This document shows, one piece after another, positions 1 to 8,848 of a stretch of 64,000 nt of DNA. Numbering within the stretch: the stretch's first letter is position 1; every line of letters begins with the position of its first letter. The stretch covers positions 1-64,000 of the forward strand of contig NZ_JAVKGO010000005.1 of the NCBI RefSeq assembly GCF_031432315.1, written 5' to 3'. The notes under the pieces were generated by a model. That model was not told the origin of the DNA. It saw only the letters and a list, made by a program, of their open reading frames with translations, and searched no databases. Origin of the DNA: Serpentinicella sp031432315 (GTDB lineage: Bacteria; Bacillota; Clostridia; Peptostreptococcales; Natronincolaceae). The translations under genes were made by a program, and so were the position numbers.

Positions 1-117
1 AGGTTTATTAAGTGCACCCTAAAACACGTGGAGTCTCATTATTATACTAAAATAGGCTCTAATGTAATAATGGAGCGAGATTAAATATAATCCCACCCCA
101 ACTATTGACAAAGAGCC
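1..117. mobile_element. Probable terminal fragment of an ISL3-type insertion sequence
   Basis: Positions 92-117 read CCCACCCCAACTATTGACAA then AGAGCC. From memory this resembles the terminal inverted repeat of ISL3-family elements, which on the other strand starts GGCTCTTTGTCAATAG. The interior has an imperfect stem (about 40-75, CTCATTATTATAC against TGTAATAATGGAG). No coding sequence is visible, so only the outer end of an element would lie in the window and any transposase would be beyond position 1. A single end without its partner cannot be proved from this window. Confidence 0.35.
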
Positions 118-130
118 AAAAGAATATAAT

Positions 131-160
131 AAAAACATGTCCAAAAGGGACATGTTTTTA
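131..160 (-). terminator. Intrinsic terminator of the aminotransferase gene
   Basis: The stem ACATGTCC/GGACATGT (about 135-155) is flanked by A and T runs, so it can act in both directions. It lies just after the stop codon of the minus-strand aminotransferase gene at 164. Confidence 0.8.
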
Positions 161-163
161 TCT

Positions 164-1366
164 TTATAGATTTGTGTTTTGCTTATTGTAAGCTTCAATT
201 CCTAATTTTAATATCTCCATTGCTCTTTTTAAATCTTCAGTATTTAATACATATGCAATTCGAACTTCATCAGATCCTAACCCTGGGGTGGCATAAAACC
301 CTTCTGCAGGAGCTACCATAATTGTTTCACCATCTACATCAAAATCTTTTAACATAAATATAGCGAATTTTTCTGCATCATCTACTGGTAATTTTGCAAC
401 AACATAAAATGCTCCAGTTGGTTTTCTGCATATAAGGTTTGGTATTGTATTTAATGCCTTATATATGATATCCCTTCTAGTTTCGTATTCCTGATTTACC
501 GTATCAAAATATTGACTATCTGTCTTGTATAATTCTACAGCTCCAACCTGCTCTAATGTTGGTACACACAGTCTACTTTGACATAATTTAAGTACATGGG
601 AAATGAAGCTTTTATTTTTACAAGCTACTGAGCCAATACGTGCTCCACAAGCACTAAAGCGCTTCGAAATACTATCTACTATAATAACTCTATCTTCAAC
701 TTCTTTTATATGTGCGAAACTAACAAATTTTAAAGAGTCGTAAACAAATTCTCTGTACACTTCATCTGAAATAATAAACAAATTATTTTTTAGTGCAATG
801 TCAGCTAACATTCTTACCTCTTCTTCTGTGTAAACCACACCCGTTGGATTACCAGGATTCGATAGGATAATAGCTTTTGTTTTTGGTGTTACTAATCCCT
901 CTATATGTTCTTTGGATGGAAGATGGAATCCCTCTTCTGCCTTACATGTTATTGGTACTACGTTAACATCTACTGCAGTACTAAAACCATTATAATTTGT
1001 ATAAAATGGTTCAGGTACTAATATTTCATCACCATCATCTGCTACAGCAATTATTGAGAATAGTAGTGCCTCAGACCCGCCATTTGTAATCAGAATATCC
1101 TCTTCTGAGAAATCTATATTATGATTCTTATAATAGCTAACAACAGACTCAATTAGTTCTGGAATTCCTTCTGAAGCTGTATAAGCAAGAACTTTCTCAT
1201 CAAACGCCTTAATAGATTGTATAAATTCAGGAGGTGTTACAATGTCAGGTTGTCCAATATTAAGATGATATACCTTTTTACCTGCCTTCTTTGCTCCTAT
1301 TGCGTAGGGAGCCAATTTTCTTATTGGTGACTCTTGCATAGATGTAATTCTATTTGAAAATTTCAT
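164..1366 (-). CDS. PLP-dependent class I aminotransferase (aspartate aminotransferase type)
   Basis: A 400-residue fold-type I aminotransferase that probably transfers the amino group between aspartate or another amino acid and 2-oxoglutarate in the cytoplasm. The sequence shows the NPGNPTG substrate and cofactor loop (residues 170-176), the SDEVY motif with the PLP-pyridine Asp at about 201, and the Schiff-base lysine in DSISKRFSACGARIG (K235). Length is normal for the AspC/AraT subgroup Ib. The ATG start has a strong AGGAGG site 11 bases upstream. It is transcribed alone, divergent from the UppS-like gene, and ends at a terminator. Substrate range cannot be settled from sequence; aromatic, alanine or aspartate specificity are all possible, so no symbol is given. 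Confidence 0.88.
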   Translation of the reverse strand: MKFSNRITSMQESPIRKLAPYAIGAKKAGKKVYHLNIGQPDIVTPPEFIQSIKAFDEKVLAYTASEGIPELIESVVSYYKNHNIDFSEEDILITNGGSEALLFSIIAVADDGDEILVPEPFYTNYNGFSTAVDVNVVPITCKAEEGFHLPSKEHIEGLVTPKTKAIILSNPGNPTGVVYTEEEVRMLADIALKNNLFIISDEVYREFVYDSLKFVSFAHIKEVEDRVIIVDSISKRFSACGARIGSVACKNKSFISHVLKLCQSRLCVPTLEQVGAVELYKTDSQYFDTVNQEYETRRDIIYKALNTIPNLICRKPTGAFYVVAKLPVDDAEKFAIFMLKDFDVDGETIMVAPAEGFYATPGLGSDEVRIAYVLNTEDLKRAMEILKLGIEAYNKQNTNL

Positions 1367-1565
1367 TTGTTAGTCGTCCTCCTTTTATTTTAATAAATAA
1401 ATATTTGTTTATAATATATTTTTTAATTATTATAACTACATAATACATTAATTCATTAAATAAAAAAACCAAAATTGAACAATTATTTAAAAAAATTTGT
1501 ATTTTTATATATTTAGTGGCAATAATACTAGACATATTTCTATTAGAAGGTTAGGAGGTTATATA

Positions 1566-2210
1566 ATGAGGATGCCACAGCACATTGGAGTTATTCCTGA
1601 TGGTAATAGAAGGTGGGCCTTAAACCGTGGTTTTACAAAAGATAAAGGTTATTCATGGGGACTAGACCCAGGCTTAGAGCTATTCAATTTATGTAAAAAA
1701 TTAGGCATTAAAGAAATTACTTATTATGGGTTTACTGTAGATAACACTAAACGGCCTACGATGCAAAGGGTAGCTTTTACTCAAGCGTGTATAAAAGCTG
1801 TAGAAATGTTGGCAAAAGAGGATGCTTCTCTACTTGTTTTAGGAAACACAAAATCCCCAATGTTCCCTAAAAAACTACTTCCTTATACAGAGCGACAGAC
1901 TTTTGGAAAAGGTTCAATCAAAGTCAATTTCCTTGTTAATTACGGTTGGCAGTGGGATTTAGCAAAGGCAAGCAGTCAAGATAACATTTCAAAAGCAAGT
2001 CTCAGTAAACATATTTACTCCTCTGATATATCAAGAATTGATCTCATTATCCGATGGGGAGGTAGAAGACGTTTAAGTGGCTTTTTACCAATTCAATCTG
2101 TTTACTCAGATTTTTATGTTATTGATGAATATTGGCCAGATTTTAAACCCCAGCATCTGTATGATGCTCTAGATTGGTATAATCACCAAGATATAACACT
2201 AGGTGGATAA
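1566..2210 (+). CDS. Short UppS-like cis-prenyltransferase
   Basis: A 214-residue member of the undecaprenyl diphosphate synthase family, which joins isopentenyl units to an allylic diphosphate in cis. The N-terminal signature is HIGVIPDGNRRWA (family norm HIAIIMDGNGRWA), a central NTKRP matches the usual ENWxRP region, and the C-terminal signature IIRWGGRRRLSGF corresponds to LIRTGGExRLSNF. The usual late acidic YAELYF motif is YSDFYV, so Glu is replaced by Asp. It is about 30-40 residues shorter than canonical UppS and its motifs are divergent, so it may be a secondary paralogue with another product. The start at 1566 is chosen because TTAGGAGGT lies about 8 bases upstream; an in-frame extension to 1497 has no such site. 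A terminator follows. Confidence 0.8.
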   Translation: MRMPQHIGVIPDGNRRWALNRGFTKDKGYSWGLDPGLELFNLCKKLGIKEITYYGFTVDNTKRPTMQRVAFTQACIKAVEMLAKEDASLLVLGNTKSPMFPKKLLPYTERQTFGKGSIKVNFLVNYGWQWDLAKASSQDNISKASLSKHIYSSDISRIDLIIRWGGRRRLSGFLPIQSVYSDFYVIDEYWPDFKPQHLYDALDWYNHQDITLGG

Positions 2211-2219
2211 CATAATAAA

Positions 2220-2265
2220 ATATTAGTAGTCTAGTTCTAAGAAGAACTAGACCACTAATATTTTT
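2220..2265. terminator. Bidirectional terminator between uppS-like gene and Tad operon
   Basis: A long hairpin, ATTAGTAGTCTAGTTCT against AGAACTAGACCACTAAT, ends in a T run on the plus strand and an A/T-rich flank on the other. It separates the convergent prenyltransferase gene and the DUF192 gene that ends the pilus operon. Confidence 0.85.
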
Positions 2266-2292
2266 AAACAGTTTTAATGTTACCGTTTAATT

Positions 2293-2652
2293 TTATTTAT
2301 TATCAATTAATAATAGTGTGTCTCCCATATCAATCTCTTTACTTGTTAAGCTGCCTGATTTAAGTTCTACAACATAACTAGCCTCTTTACATGAGGCTCT
2401 TTCATTAGGTTTTATATTTTTTAACATCTTGATTACTTTTTTATTTTTATCTAAAAATATTAAATCGATATTAAATTTCATACCAAAACAATGGATTGCA
2501 TTACAAGGGTAGAGAACTATACCTTCGCCTATTTCTAAATTCTCCCGTCCTAATAAACCTTTCAATCTTCCCCAAAAAGTATTAGCAAGTACTACTTTTG
2601 AAGCGACTATTTCATTATTTCTTTCATTTATTATTTTATAATTCTTTTTCAT
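2293..2652 (-). CDS. DUF192 family protein, last gene of the Tad pilus operon
   Basis: A 119-residue protein of the DUF192 family, function unknown. Family marks are visible: FWGRLKGLLGR near the N-terminus, a CNAIHCFGMKFNIDLIFLD core (the usual IHTFFMRFPIDVVFLD block), and a hydrophobic ending. No signal peptide is evident, although many relatives are exported. The ATG at 2652 directly follows the tadC stop (TAATAATG), which suggests translational coupling, so it is probably the tenth gene of the operon. A role in pilus assembly is only inferred from position. The GTG at 2661 would overlap tadC and has no better ribosome site. Confidence 0.8.
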   Translation of the reverse strand: MKKNYKIINERNNEIVASKVVLANTFWGRLKGLLGRENLEIGEGIVLYPCNAIHCFGMKFNIDLIFLDKNKKVIKMLKNIKPNERASCKEASYVVELKSGSLTSKEIDMGDTLLLIDNK

Positions 2653-2654
2653 TA

Positions 2655-3575
2655 TTACCACATCGTTTCCAATAATTGAATAACAGCTGGACCTAGAAGA
2701 ACTAGAAATAAAGTAGGGAAAATAAAAAATACCATTGGTATTAACATTTTAATTGGAGCTTTCATTGCTTTTTCTTCTATTCTTTGCTTCCTTATTTGCC
2801 GCATTTGTTTTGATTGTATTCTTAAAACATTTCCAATACTAACACCTAACTGATCTGCTTGAATAATTGCACTTATAAAGGTATTGAGGTCTTCTACCCC
2901 TGTTCTATATGCTAAACCTCTTAAAGCCTCTCTTCTATGTTTTCCCATTTTCATTTCCTGTAAAGTCTTATTAAACTCGTAGGAAATAGGTCCTTTTGTT
3001 TTTTTTACAACTTTTTGAATAGCAGCATCGAAACCTAAACCAGATTCTACACTTACAGTCAATAAATCTAGCACATCTGGTAGTTCTTTTGAAATTGCAT
3101 CTTGACGATTTGTTGTTTTTATTTTTATTGCCAAATCAAACAATATTCTACTTATTATAAGTCCCCATAATAGACTTAAAATTTGATAAATTGTACTTAT
3201 ATTATTTAGATATACTACTAGAAATACACACATTGCAAATATTATTGTAAATGTATAGTAAAGCGTCATAAGTTCACTAGGGGTTAAATCACCGGGATTG
3301 CCTGCTAAAAGTAATTTTTTTTCAAGAATGTCTTTTCTTCGAATTGGTATTATTTTTTGTGTAATATTTGATAGCCATTCTAAGATTGGTTTGACTAGTC
3401 TTTCAAAAAAGGATTTTTGTAATTCTTCATCGTAATTTCGTTTTAGATTTTTGTTGTTGCCTCTTAACTGATATAATCTATTACTAATTAAAATTTTATT
3501 TTCAAATAAAGTTATCATAATCCCGTATGATAAAAATGTTATAAATAGAAATGTCAGCATGACAATTATTATCAT
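2655..3575 (-). CDS. tadC: Tad pilus inner-membrane platform protein TadC
   Basis: A 306-residue type II secretion system F-domain protein, one of the paired membrane platform proteins that work with the TadA ATPase to polymerise Flp pilin. It has an N-terminal membrane segment, two hydrophobic segments at about 105-150, a cytoplasmic domain with the family pattern of alternating acidic and basic helices (KELPDVLDLLTVSVESGLG) and a C-terminal hydrophobic hairpin. The start has AGGAGG upstream. It lies 11 bases after tadB and is followed without a gap by the DUF192 gene. The order tadA-tadB-tadC supports the TadC rather than TadB assignment. Confidence 0.9.
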   Translation of the reverse strand: MIIIVMLTFLFITFLSYGIMITLFENKILISNRLYQLRGNNKNLKRNYDEELQKSFFERLVKPILEWLSNITQKIIPIRRKDILEKKLLLAGNPGDLTPSELMTLYYTFTIIFAMCVFLVVYLNNISTIYQILSLLWGLIISRILFDLAIKIKTTNRQDAISKELPDVLDLLTVSVESGLGFDAAIQKVVKKTKGPISYEFNKTLQEMKMGKHRREALRGLAYRTGVEDLNTFISAIIQADQLGVSIGNVLRIQSKQMRQIRKQRIEEKAMKAPIKMLIPMVFFIFPTLFLVLLGPAVIQLLETMW

Positions 3576-3586
3576 AAAAAAACCTC

Positions 3587-4549
3587 CTAAACTTCAATAT
3601 CTATTACTTTTTTAATTAACAGTACACCTATAATTTCTGATATAAGTCCTGCAAATAAAATTAACCAACCAACCTTAGACTGTATCATAACATTCATATA
3701 TGAAGGATTAATTAGTAGTAATATAACAAATAAAATAGGAGGCATTAATCCAATTACAAGTCCAGATGCACGCCCTTGTGCAGTCAGTGTTTTTATTTCT
3801 CCTTTTATACGTATTCTTTCTCTAATAGTAAAGGATATGTTGTCTAATATTTCAGCTAAATTTCCACCTATCTGGCGTTGTATAAGTACTGCTGTAATTA
3901 ATAGTTCTAAATCATCACTTTCTACTCTTTTTGTTAAATTAATAAGTGCTTGATCTATTGTAGTTCCGAGATTTATTTCTCGATTTGTTTTCTTAAACTC
4001 TAAAGCTAAAGAGCCATTCATCTCTTTGCCTACTAGATCGATTGCTTGCTGGAAACTATATCCGGCTCTTAATGAATTCGCCATCACCGTTAAGCAGTCT
4101 CCAATTTGTTGATTTATTCTTTCTATTCGTAATCTTTTTTTACGTGTAATTATTATCTGAGGAATGACCAAAGCAAGCAATGCCATTACTAATGCAGAGG
4201 CTATTCCTCCTAGTAATACCAGTCCGACAAAAGTACATATTAAAATCCCTATTATATTTAAAGCTAGAAACTCTTCAGCCCGCATTGGTAACTCTGCTTT
4301 TAATAATTGTCCCTCTAACTTCTTTGTATACGATTTAGCAACAAAAAAAGAACCTAAGACTTGCAGAATATTTTTTCTATTCAATTTTAGTACTTTTTTT
4401 GTGTTTTCCTCATGAACAATTTGTTGAAGCATCGTATAGTTTTTTAACCGTTTACTTATCACTTCTTTTTTTGCACTTATTAGATGGTATGCTCCCATGA
4501 CCCAAAGCACTACAGTAATAAATACTAATGTTGCAATGATCGGTTCCAT
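3587..4549 (-). CDS. tadB: Tad pilus inner-membrane platform protein TadB
   Basis: A 320-residue membrane protein with a T2SS F domain, partner of TadC in the pilus motor platform. Segments: an N-terminal helix (about 5-25), a hydrophobic pair at about 95-130, a cytoplasmic F domain containing QIGDCLTVMANSLRAGYSF, and two C-terminal helices. It sits 16 bases downstream of tadA in the same operon. The start ATG is preceded by GGGGGGATCAT. Nothing is missing compared with the family's usual length of about 300-325. Confidence 0.9.
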   Translation of the reverse strand: MEPIIATLVFITVVLWVMGAYHLISAKKEVISKRLKNYTMLQQIVHEENTKKVLKLNRKNILQVLGSFFVAKSYTKKLEGQLLKAELPMRAEEFLALNIIGILICTFVGLVLLGGIASALVMALLALVIPQIIITRKKRLRIERINQQIGDCLTVMANSLRAGYSFQQAIDLVGKEMNGSLALEFKKTNREINLGTTIDQALINLTKRVESDDLELLITAVLIQRQIGGNLAEILDNISFTIRERIRIKGEIKTLTAQGRASGLVIGLMPPILFVILLLINPSYMNVMIQSKVGWLILFAGLISEIIGVLLIKKVIDIEV

Positions 4550-4565
4550 ATGATCCCCCCTTACC

Positions 4566-5927
4566 TTAATCTGAAGGTAAAAAAATCTCCCTTGGCAATT
4601 TTATTCCCTGTTCCTCGATTTGAGTTAAAAATTTAGGAACGATTCCGGTGGCTCGGTGCTCACCAACTACATTACCGTTTTTGTCTGTACCTTTTTGGAT
4701 AAAAGTAAATATATCCTGAAGTACAATAGTTTCTCCTTCCATTCCCACAACTTCCGTTACATGAGTAATCTTTCTACTCCCATCTTTTAACCTACTTTGT
4801 TGGACAATTACATCTATCGCTGCAGCAATTTGTTCTCTTATTGCTCTTACAGGTAAATCCATCCCGGACATTAGAACCATCGTCTCTAATCTAGATAGCA
4901 TATCTCTTGGAGTATTCGCATGCCCAGTTGTTAACGAACCGTCATGTCCAGTGTTCATCGCTTGAAGCATATCTAATGCTTCACCAGCTCTAACTTCACC
5001 AACAACGATTCTATCCGGTCTCATCCTTAGTGAATTTTTCACTAGATTTCTCATCGTAATAGCTCCCTTACCTTCTATATTAGCGGCTCTTGTTTCTAAA
5101 GTAATAACATGGTCTTGTTTAAGTTGTAGTTCTGCAGCATCTTCTATGGTTACAATTCTTTCATCATTAGGAATAAACGATGATAGTACATTTAATGCTG
5201 TAGTTTTTCCACTACCCGTTCCTCCAGATATTACAATATTTAATTTAGATCTGACACAAGCTTCTAAAAACTTTGCAATATTAGATGATAAAGTGCCAAA
5301 TCTAATTAAATCTTGAATTTTAAAAGGATCTTTAGAAAATTTTCTTATTGTGATACATGGACCTTTGAGAGAAAGTGGAGGTATGATTGCATTTACCCTA
5401 GACCCATCCTTCAATCTTGCATCAACCATAGGCATGCTTTCGTCAATTCTTCTCCCTATAGGAGAAACAATTTTATCTATAATATGCATTACATGACTTT
5501 CATCTCGAAATACAATATCAGTTTGTACGATACGACCCTTTTTCTCTACATATACTTGTTTTGGACCATTTACCATAATTTCTGATACATCCTCATCTTC
5601 TATCAACCCTTCTAATGGTCCTAATCCGATTACTTCATTGACTATCTCTAATGCAATAGTCTGCCTTTCAGAATAAGGTAAAAAACCTGCATCTCTATCG
5701 AGGATATTTTTTACTATATCATTAATACTTTCATCTAATGTTTCATCTGTTAACCCCTTCTTTTTTATTTCTTTGTTCATCTCATCAATGACTTCTTTAT
5801 GAATCTTAATTTTTAGATCTTCATACTTATCTTTTTTCTCTGATTTAGGTGAATCAGACTTCTTACTTTCTTCATCCCTTACCTTTACTGGTATCTTTTC
5901 TTTTTCTAATCGCTGTAGTAATGACAT
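4566..5927 (-). CDS. tadA: Tad pilus assembly ATPase TadA/CpaF
   Basis: A 453-residue secretion ATPase of the VirB11/GspE superfamily that powers Flp pilus extension from the cytoplasm. The Walker A motif is GGTGSGKTT (residues 235-243), followed by an Asp box region (IEDAAELQL) and a Walker B-like segment RIVVGEVRAGEALDML, then a HisBox-type GSLTTGHANTP. The N-terminal 60 residues are highly charged and probably flexible, as is common in CpaF. It lies between the CpaE-like gene and tadB with 12-17 base gaps. All ATPase motifs are intact, so the motor should be active. Confidence 0.94.
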   Translation of the reverse strand: MSLLQRLEKEKIPVKVRDEESKKSDSPKSEKKDKYEDLKIKIHKEVIDEMNKEIKKKGLTDETLDESINDIVKNILDRDAGFLPYSERQTIALEIVNEVIGLGPLEGLIEDEDVSEIMVNGPKQVYVEKKGRIVQTDIVFRDESHVMHIIDKIVSPIGRRIDESMPMVDARLKDGSRVNAIIPPLSLKGPCITIRKFSKDPFKIQDLIRFGTLSSNIAKFLEACVRSKLNIVISGGTGSGKTTALNVLSSFIPNDERIVTIEDAAELQLKQDHVITLETRAANIEGKGAITMRNLVKNSLRMRPDRIVVGEVRAGEALDMLQAMNTGHDGSLTTGHANTPRDMLSRLETMVLMSGMDLPVRAIREQIAAAIDVIVQQSRLKDGSRKITHVTEVVGMEGETIVLQDIFTFIQKGTDKNGNVVGEHRATGIVPKFLTQIEEQGIKLPREIFLPSD

Positions 5928-5939
5928 TGTATCCCCCCT

Positions 5940-7160
5940 TTATCTAAAGAGTTTTTTTAAAATAGACCTTTTCCCACTAGACTCTTCTAAATCTTTTTGA
6001 TAACCCTTATCCTTAATTACCATTTTTGAAATTTCCTCAATCGACTTGCTTATTTTGCTATTTGTTTTATTCGATACAAAGGGAATACCTCTATTTGCAG
6101 CTCTTACTACCAGTTTTCCATCACTAGGCATATGATTTGCTATATAAAATTCTAATGTTTTTTCCACATCAAAAGGTGTAATACCAAAATCTTCTGATGC
6201 TCTATTTAATATCAGTTTAGTTTTTTCTTTATGATGCAAGGTTTCTAATAGATCAATACTTAGTTTCATATTTTTTACTGCTGGTAAATCCATGGACATA
6301 ATTAATAGTATTTGATTAGATATATCTAATGCACTTAAGGTCGTTTCATGAAAAAAAGGTGGAGTATCAATAATGATGTAGTCATAATGCTCACGTAATA
6401 CAGTTAAGATTTCTAATATATTTTCAGGAGTTACCAACTCAGAATCTTCTGGTCTAATTGGTGCTGGAAGCACTTTTATCCCAGACATATGTGTAATTAA
6501 ATAGCTTTCTATTAAATCTATATCTAACTGATTTCTCTCTTGTACAAGCTCTGCTATACTTTTTTTTGGTAGAATATTTAAAAATACTGAAACATCACCA
6601 AATTGCAGGTCTAAGTCAACTAATACTACCTTTTTATTTGTATCTTTAATCATCTGAACTGCTAAATTAACGGATAAAGTTGTTTTTCCTGCTCCACCTT
6701 TAGTGCCAAATATAGTTACTATTTGGGGCACTTTATACTTATTCTCCTTTTTATTAGAATTTGCTTGTAATGTTGCGATTTTCTTTTTTTCGTTATGATA
6801 AACCCGTCTCACACTATTAATAAGTTCCTCTTGATTGAATGACTTTACTAAATAGTCTTTAGCTCCAGCGTGAATGGCTTTTTTTGAGTATTCTATATCG
6901 TTCCTTGCACTTATTAGTATCGTAGCTATGTTTGGATAATTTGCTGTAATTTTTTCAGTAGTCTCAACACCATCCATAACTGATAGGTTTAAATCAATTA
7001 TTACAACATGGGGTAAAAGTTGTTCAGTTCTTTTAAGTGCTTGCTCTCCATTAATTACCTCACCAATGATTTGGATATCATCGTAACCTAATAAAAATGT
7101 TTTATAATAACCTTCTTCTTTTATATAATCACTGGCTATTAACACTCTAATTTTTTCCAT
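5940..7160 (-). CDS. CpaE/TadZ-like pilus localisation ATPase with N-terminal receiver domain
   Basis: A 406-residue two-domain protein. Residues 1-120 form a response-regulator receiver domain: phospho-acceptor Asp in HVVIIDLNLS (D56) and the conserved Lys in AKDYLVKSF. From about 140 it is a MinD/ParA-type ATPase with deviant Walker A KGGAGKTTL and DYIIIDTPP. CpaE/TadZ proteins place the Tad machine at a cell site; in many relatives the receiver domain is degenerate, but here the acceptor Asp is kept. The ATG at 7160 is preferred because AAAGGGGTG lies 8 bases before it; the in-frame GTG at 7169 is part of that site. No partner kinase is encoded nearby. Confidence 0.88.
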   Translation of the reverse strand: MEKIRVLIASDYIKEEGYYKTFLLGYDDIQIIGEVINGEQALKRTEQLLPHVVIIDLNLSVMDGVETTEKITANYPNIATILISARNDIEYSKKAIHAGAKDYLVKSFNQEELINSVRRVYHNEKKKIATLQANSNKKENKYKVPQIVTIFGTKGGAGKTTLSVNLAVQMIKDTNKKVVLVDLDLQFGDVSVFLNILPKKSIAELVQERNQLDIDLIESYLITHMSGIKVLPAPIRPEDSELVTPENILEILTVLREHYDYIIIDTPPFFHETTLSALDISNQILLIMSMDLPAVKNMKLSIDLLETLHHKEKTKLILNRASEDFGITPFDVEKTLEFYIANHMPSDGKLVVRAANRGIPFVSNKTNSKISKSIEEISKMVIKDKGYQKDLEESSGKRSILKKLFR

Positions 7161-7192
7161 AATCTTCACACCCCTTTGACTCGATACTTTAA

Positions 7193-7903
7193 TTATCTTA
7201 AAAAATCATTTATTTCAAAAGGCTCCGGATCGCTTGTTGTATTATCAATGGGAGATCTTAACATTAAACTAATTGTTCCACGCTGTGTTGCCATTTGTAA
7301 AGGTAAAGACTCTTCTAATGTTACTGCTAAAGTAGCTGTTCTTGCCTCTGTAGGATTTTGAGCATTTTCTCCGACTTTTATATTTAAGTCTCTACCTATA
7401 GCAAGAACCTCTATATTTTGAAGTACTACTACAGAATGTGGTACCTGAACTTCTTCCCCTATAGCTATCGTTGTTATAACGTCAACCTTATTTCCAGGCT
7501 TTATCAATCCTGAAACACCACTAACTTCATCTACTGGAACTGACATAGCTCTCTTTCCTTGTGGAATCATATATGCCAGTCCTTCTTTATAGTCCCCTTT
7601 TTCAATAATGTGACTTTGAAAAATACTTTGACCTTTACTAAGTGTTGTTAAAGTAATTTTTCCAACAACTTCTTTTGAGCTTGTAATCTGATTTGAGTCC
7701 ATATATTGTACGGGTATGGTTTTTCTTTCAATCATGTTCATAGTTACAACGGTTCTTTCTTGTATATTTTCTTTCGCCACAATAATTTCTATATACTCAG
7801 TATTATCAACAGACTGTTTTAAATTGTTTAAATAGGAAAAAGTCATCAAAGCAGTTGCTAATCCAAAAACTATAGCTAAAAGAAACACTACTTTATTCTT
7901 CAT
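7193..7903 (-). CDS. cpaB: Tad pilus assembly protein CpaB/RcpC
   Basis: A 236-residue protein with one N-terminal membrane helix (about 5-25) and an extracytoplasmic SAF-like domain (about 40-105), followed by the RcpC/CpaB domain that contains KPGNKVDVITT. In Gram-negative bacteria CpaB works at the secretin; in Firmicutes it is kept without a secretin and may bind the wall or guide the pilus. It lies between the TadG-like and CpaE-like genes. Length is within the family range. Confidence 0.85.
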   Translation of the reverse strand: MKNKVVFLLAIVFGLATALMTFSYLNNLKQSVDNTEYIEIIVAKENIQERTVVTMNMIERKTIPVQYMDSNQITSSKEVVGKITLTTLSKGQSIFQSHIIEKGDYKEGLAYMIPQGKRAMSVPVDEVSGVSGLIKPGNKVDVITTIAIGEEVQVPHSVVVLQNIEVLAIGRDLNIKVGENAQNPTEARTATLAVTLEESLPLQMATQRGTISLMLRSPIDNTTSDPEPFEINDFLR

Positions 7904-7924
7904 CGTCGATCCCCCTTTAATAAC

Positions 7925-8836
7925 TTAATAAGATAGTTTTGTTCCATATAAACCATAATCTTTTCCATTTATATCTATTTCACCTGATATTGTTGTTTTT
8001 ATAAATTTACCTGTTATAATGCTTTCGTTACCTTGACCTTTTACTTCATCAACTAAAAATATTGCAAAACCTAAAACTTCAACTTGTCTATGACTCTTAA
8101 ATTCTATGACTGGCACCTTAAGAAGTCTTTGACAATTTGGGTCAAAATTATCTGAAGTACAATAAGGAATATGATTGCATTGGGCAATTCTGTAATCTAT
8201 TGCTCTTTTGGTTGGATTTGACATGTTTCCTGTTTCTACATCTAAAATGTCACCAACGCGAATGACGCCGTCAAATCCATAGGTTAAGTTATCTTCATAT
8301 ATCCTTGCCCCGGGCTTTGAAAGAGCAAGTGCGCCGAACCACCCTGTATCTCCATCACCGGCACCCACTTTTAAAGTGTATTGATGCCCAAAAGTGAAAT
8401 CATAGTCTTCTACCCCTAATGGTACAGCCCCTCTTAGTCCAACGATTGGGGCAACATCTGCTATAGCAACAGCTTCTACTTGTCCTGTTGAGAAGCCTAA
8501 AACCTTCGCAAATAGAAATTCTACCCTACGTTTAGTCGTAACTTTAACGGAATGATTATTATTAATTATATCAATTAAAATAGTACTTTCATGTAGCCCA
8601 TTTTTCTCTCCAAATGATTTTCCAACCTCAACAGCTCTGTATGGATTATGTGGAAGTTCTTGAACTGCTGCTAACGCAGCTGAATCAGTGGCATTTGTTA
8701 TTTGAAATTTATTTAGGTATAATAGGCCCGCATCAACTACAAGGGCCACAAATCCAATAAAAACAATCATTAGTATTGCTACAATTATTAGTGCACTACC
8801 TTCTTCATTTTCAAGAATTCTATTTATTTTTTTCAT
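7925..8836 (-). CDS. TadG-like pilus-associated membrane protein
   Basis: A 303-residue protein that begins with the short basic leader and hydrophobic pseudopilin-like segment typical of Tad minor proteins (NEEGSALIIVAILMIVFIGF, about 11-30), then an exported domain that matches the general 'putative Flp pilus-assembly TadE/G-like' pattern: DAGLLYLNKFQITNATDSAALAA appears in two adjoining pieces. The rest holds four cysteines (about 210-235) that could form disulphides outside the cell. The start is set at the ATG at 8836, with GGAGG 8 bases upstream; the GTG at 8845 abuts the same site. It stands right after tadE. Confidence 0.82.
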   Translation of the reverse strand: MKKINRILENEEGSALIIVAILMIVFIGFVALVVDAGLLYLNKFQITNATDSAALAAVQELPHNPYRAVEVGKSFGEKNGLHESTILIDIINNNHSVKVTTKRRVEFLFAKVLGFSTGQVEAVAIADVAPIVGLRGAVPLGVEDYDFTFGHQYTLKVGAGDGDTGWFGALALSKPGARIYEDNLTYGFDGVIRVGDILDVETGNMSNPTKRAIDYRIAQCNHIPYCTSDNFDPNCQRLLKVPVIEFKSHRQVEVLGFAIFLVDEVKGQGNESIITGKFIKTTISGEIDINGKDYGLYGTKLSY

Positions 8837-8848
8837 CATATCCACCTC

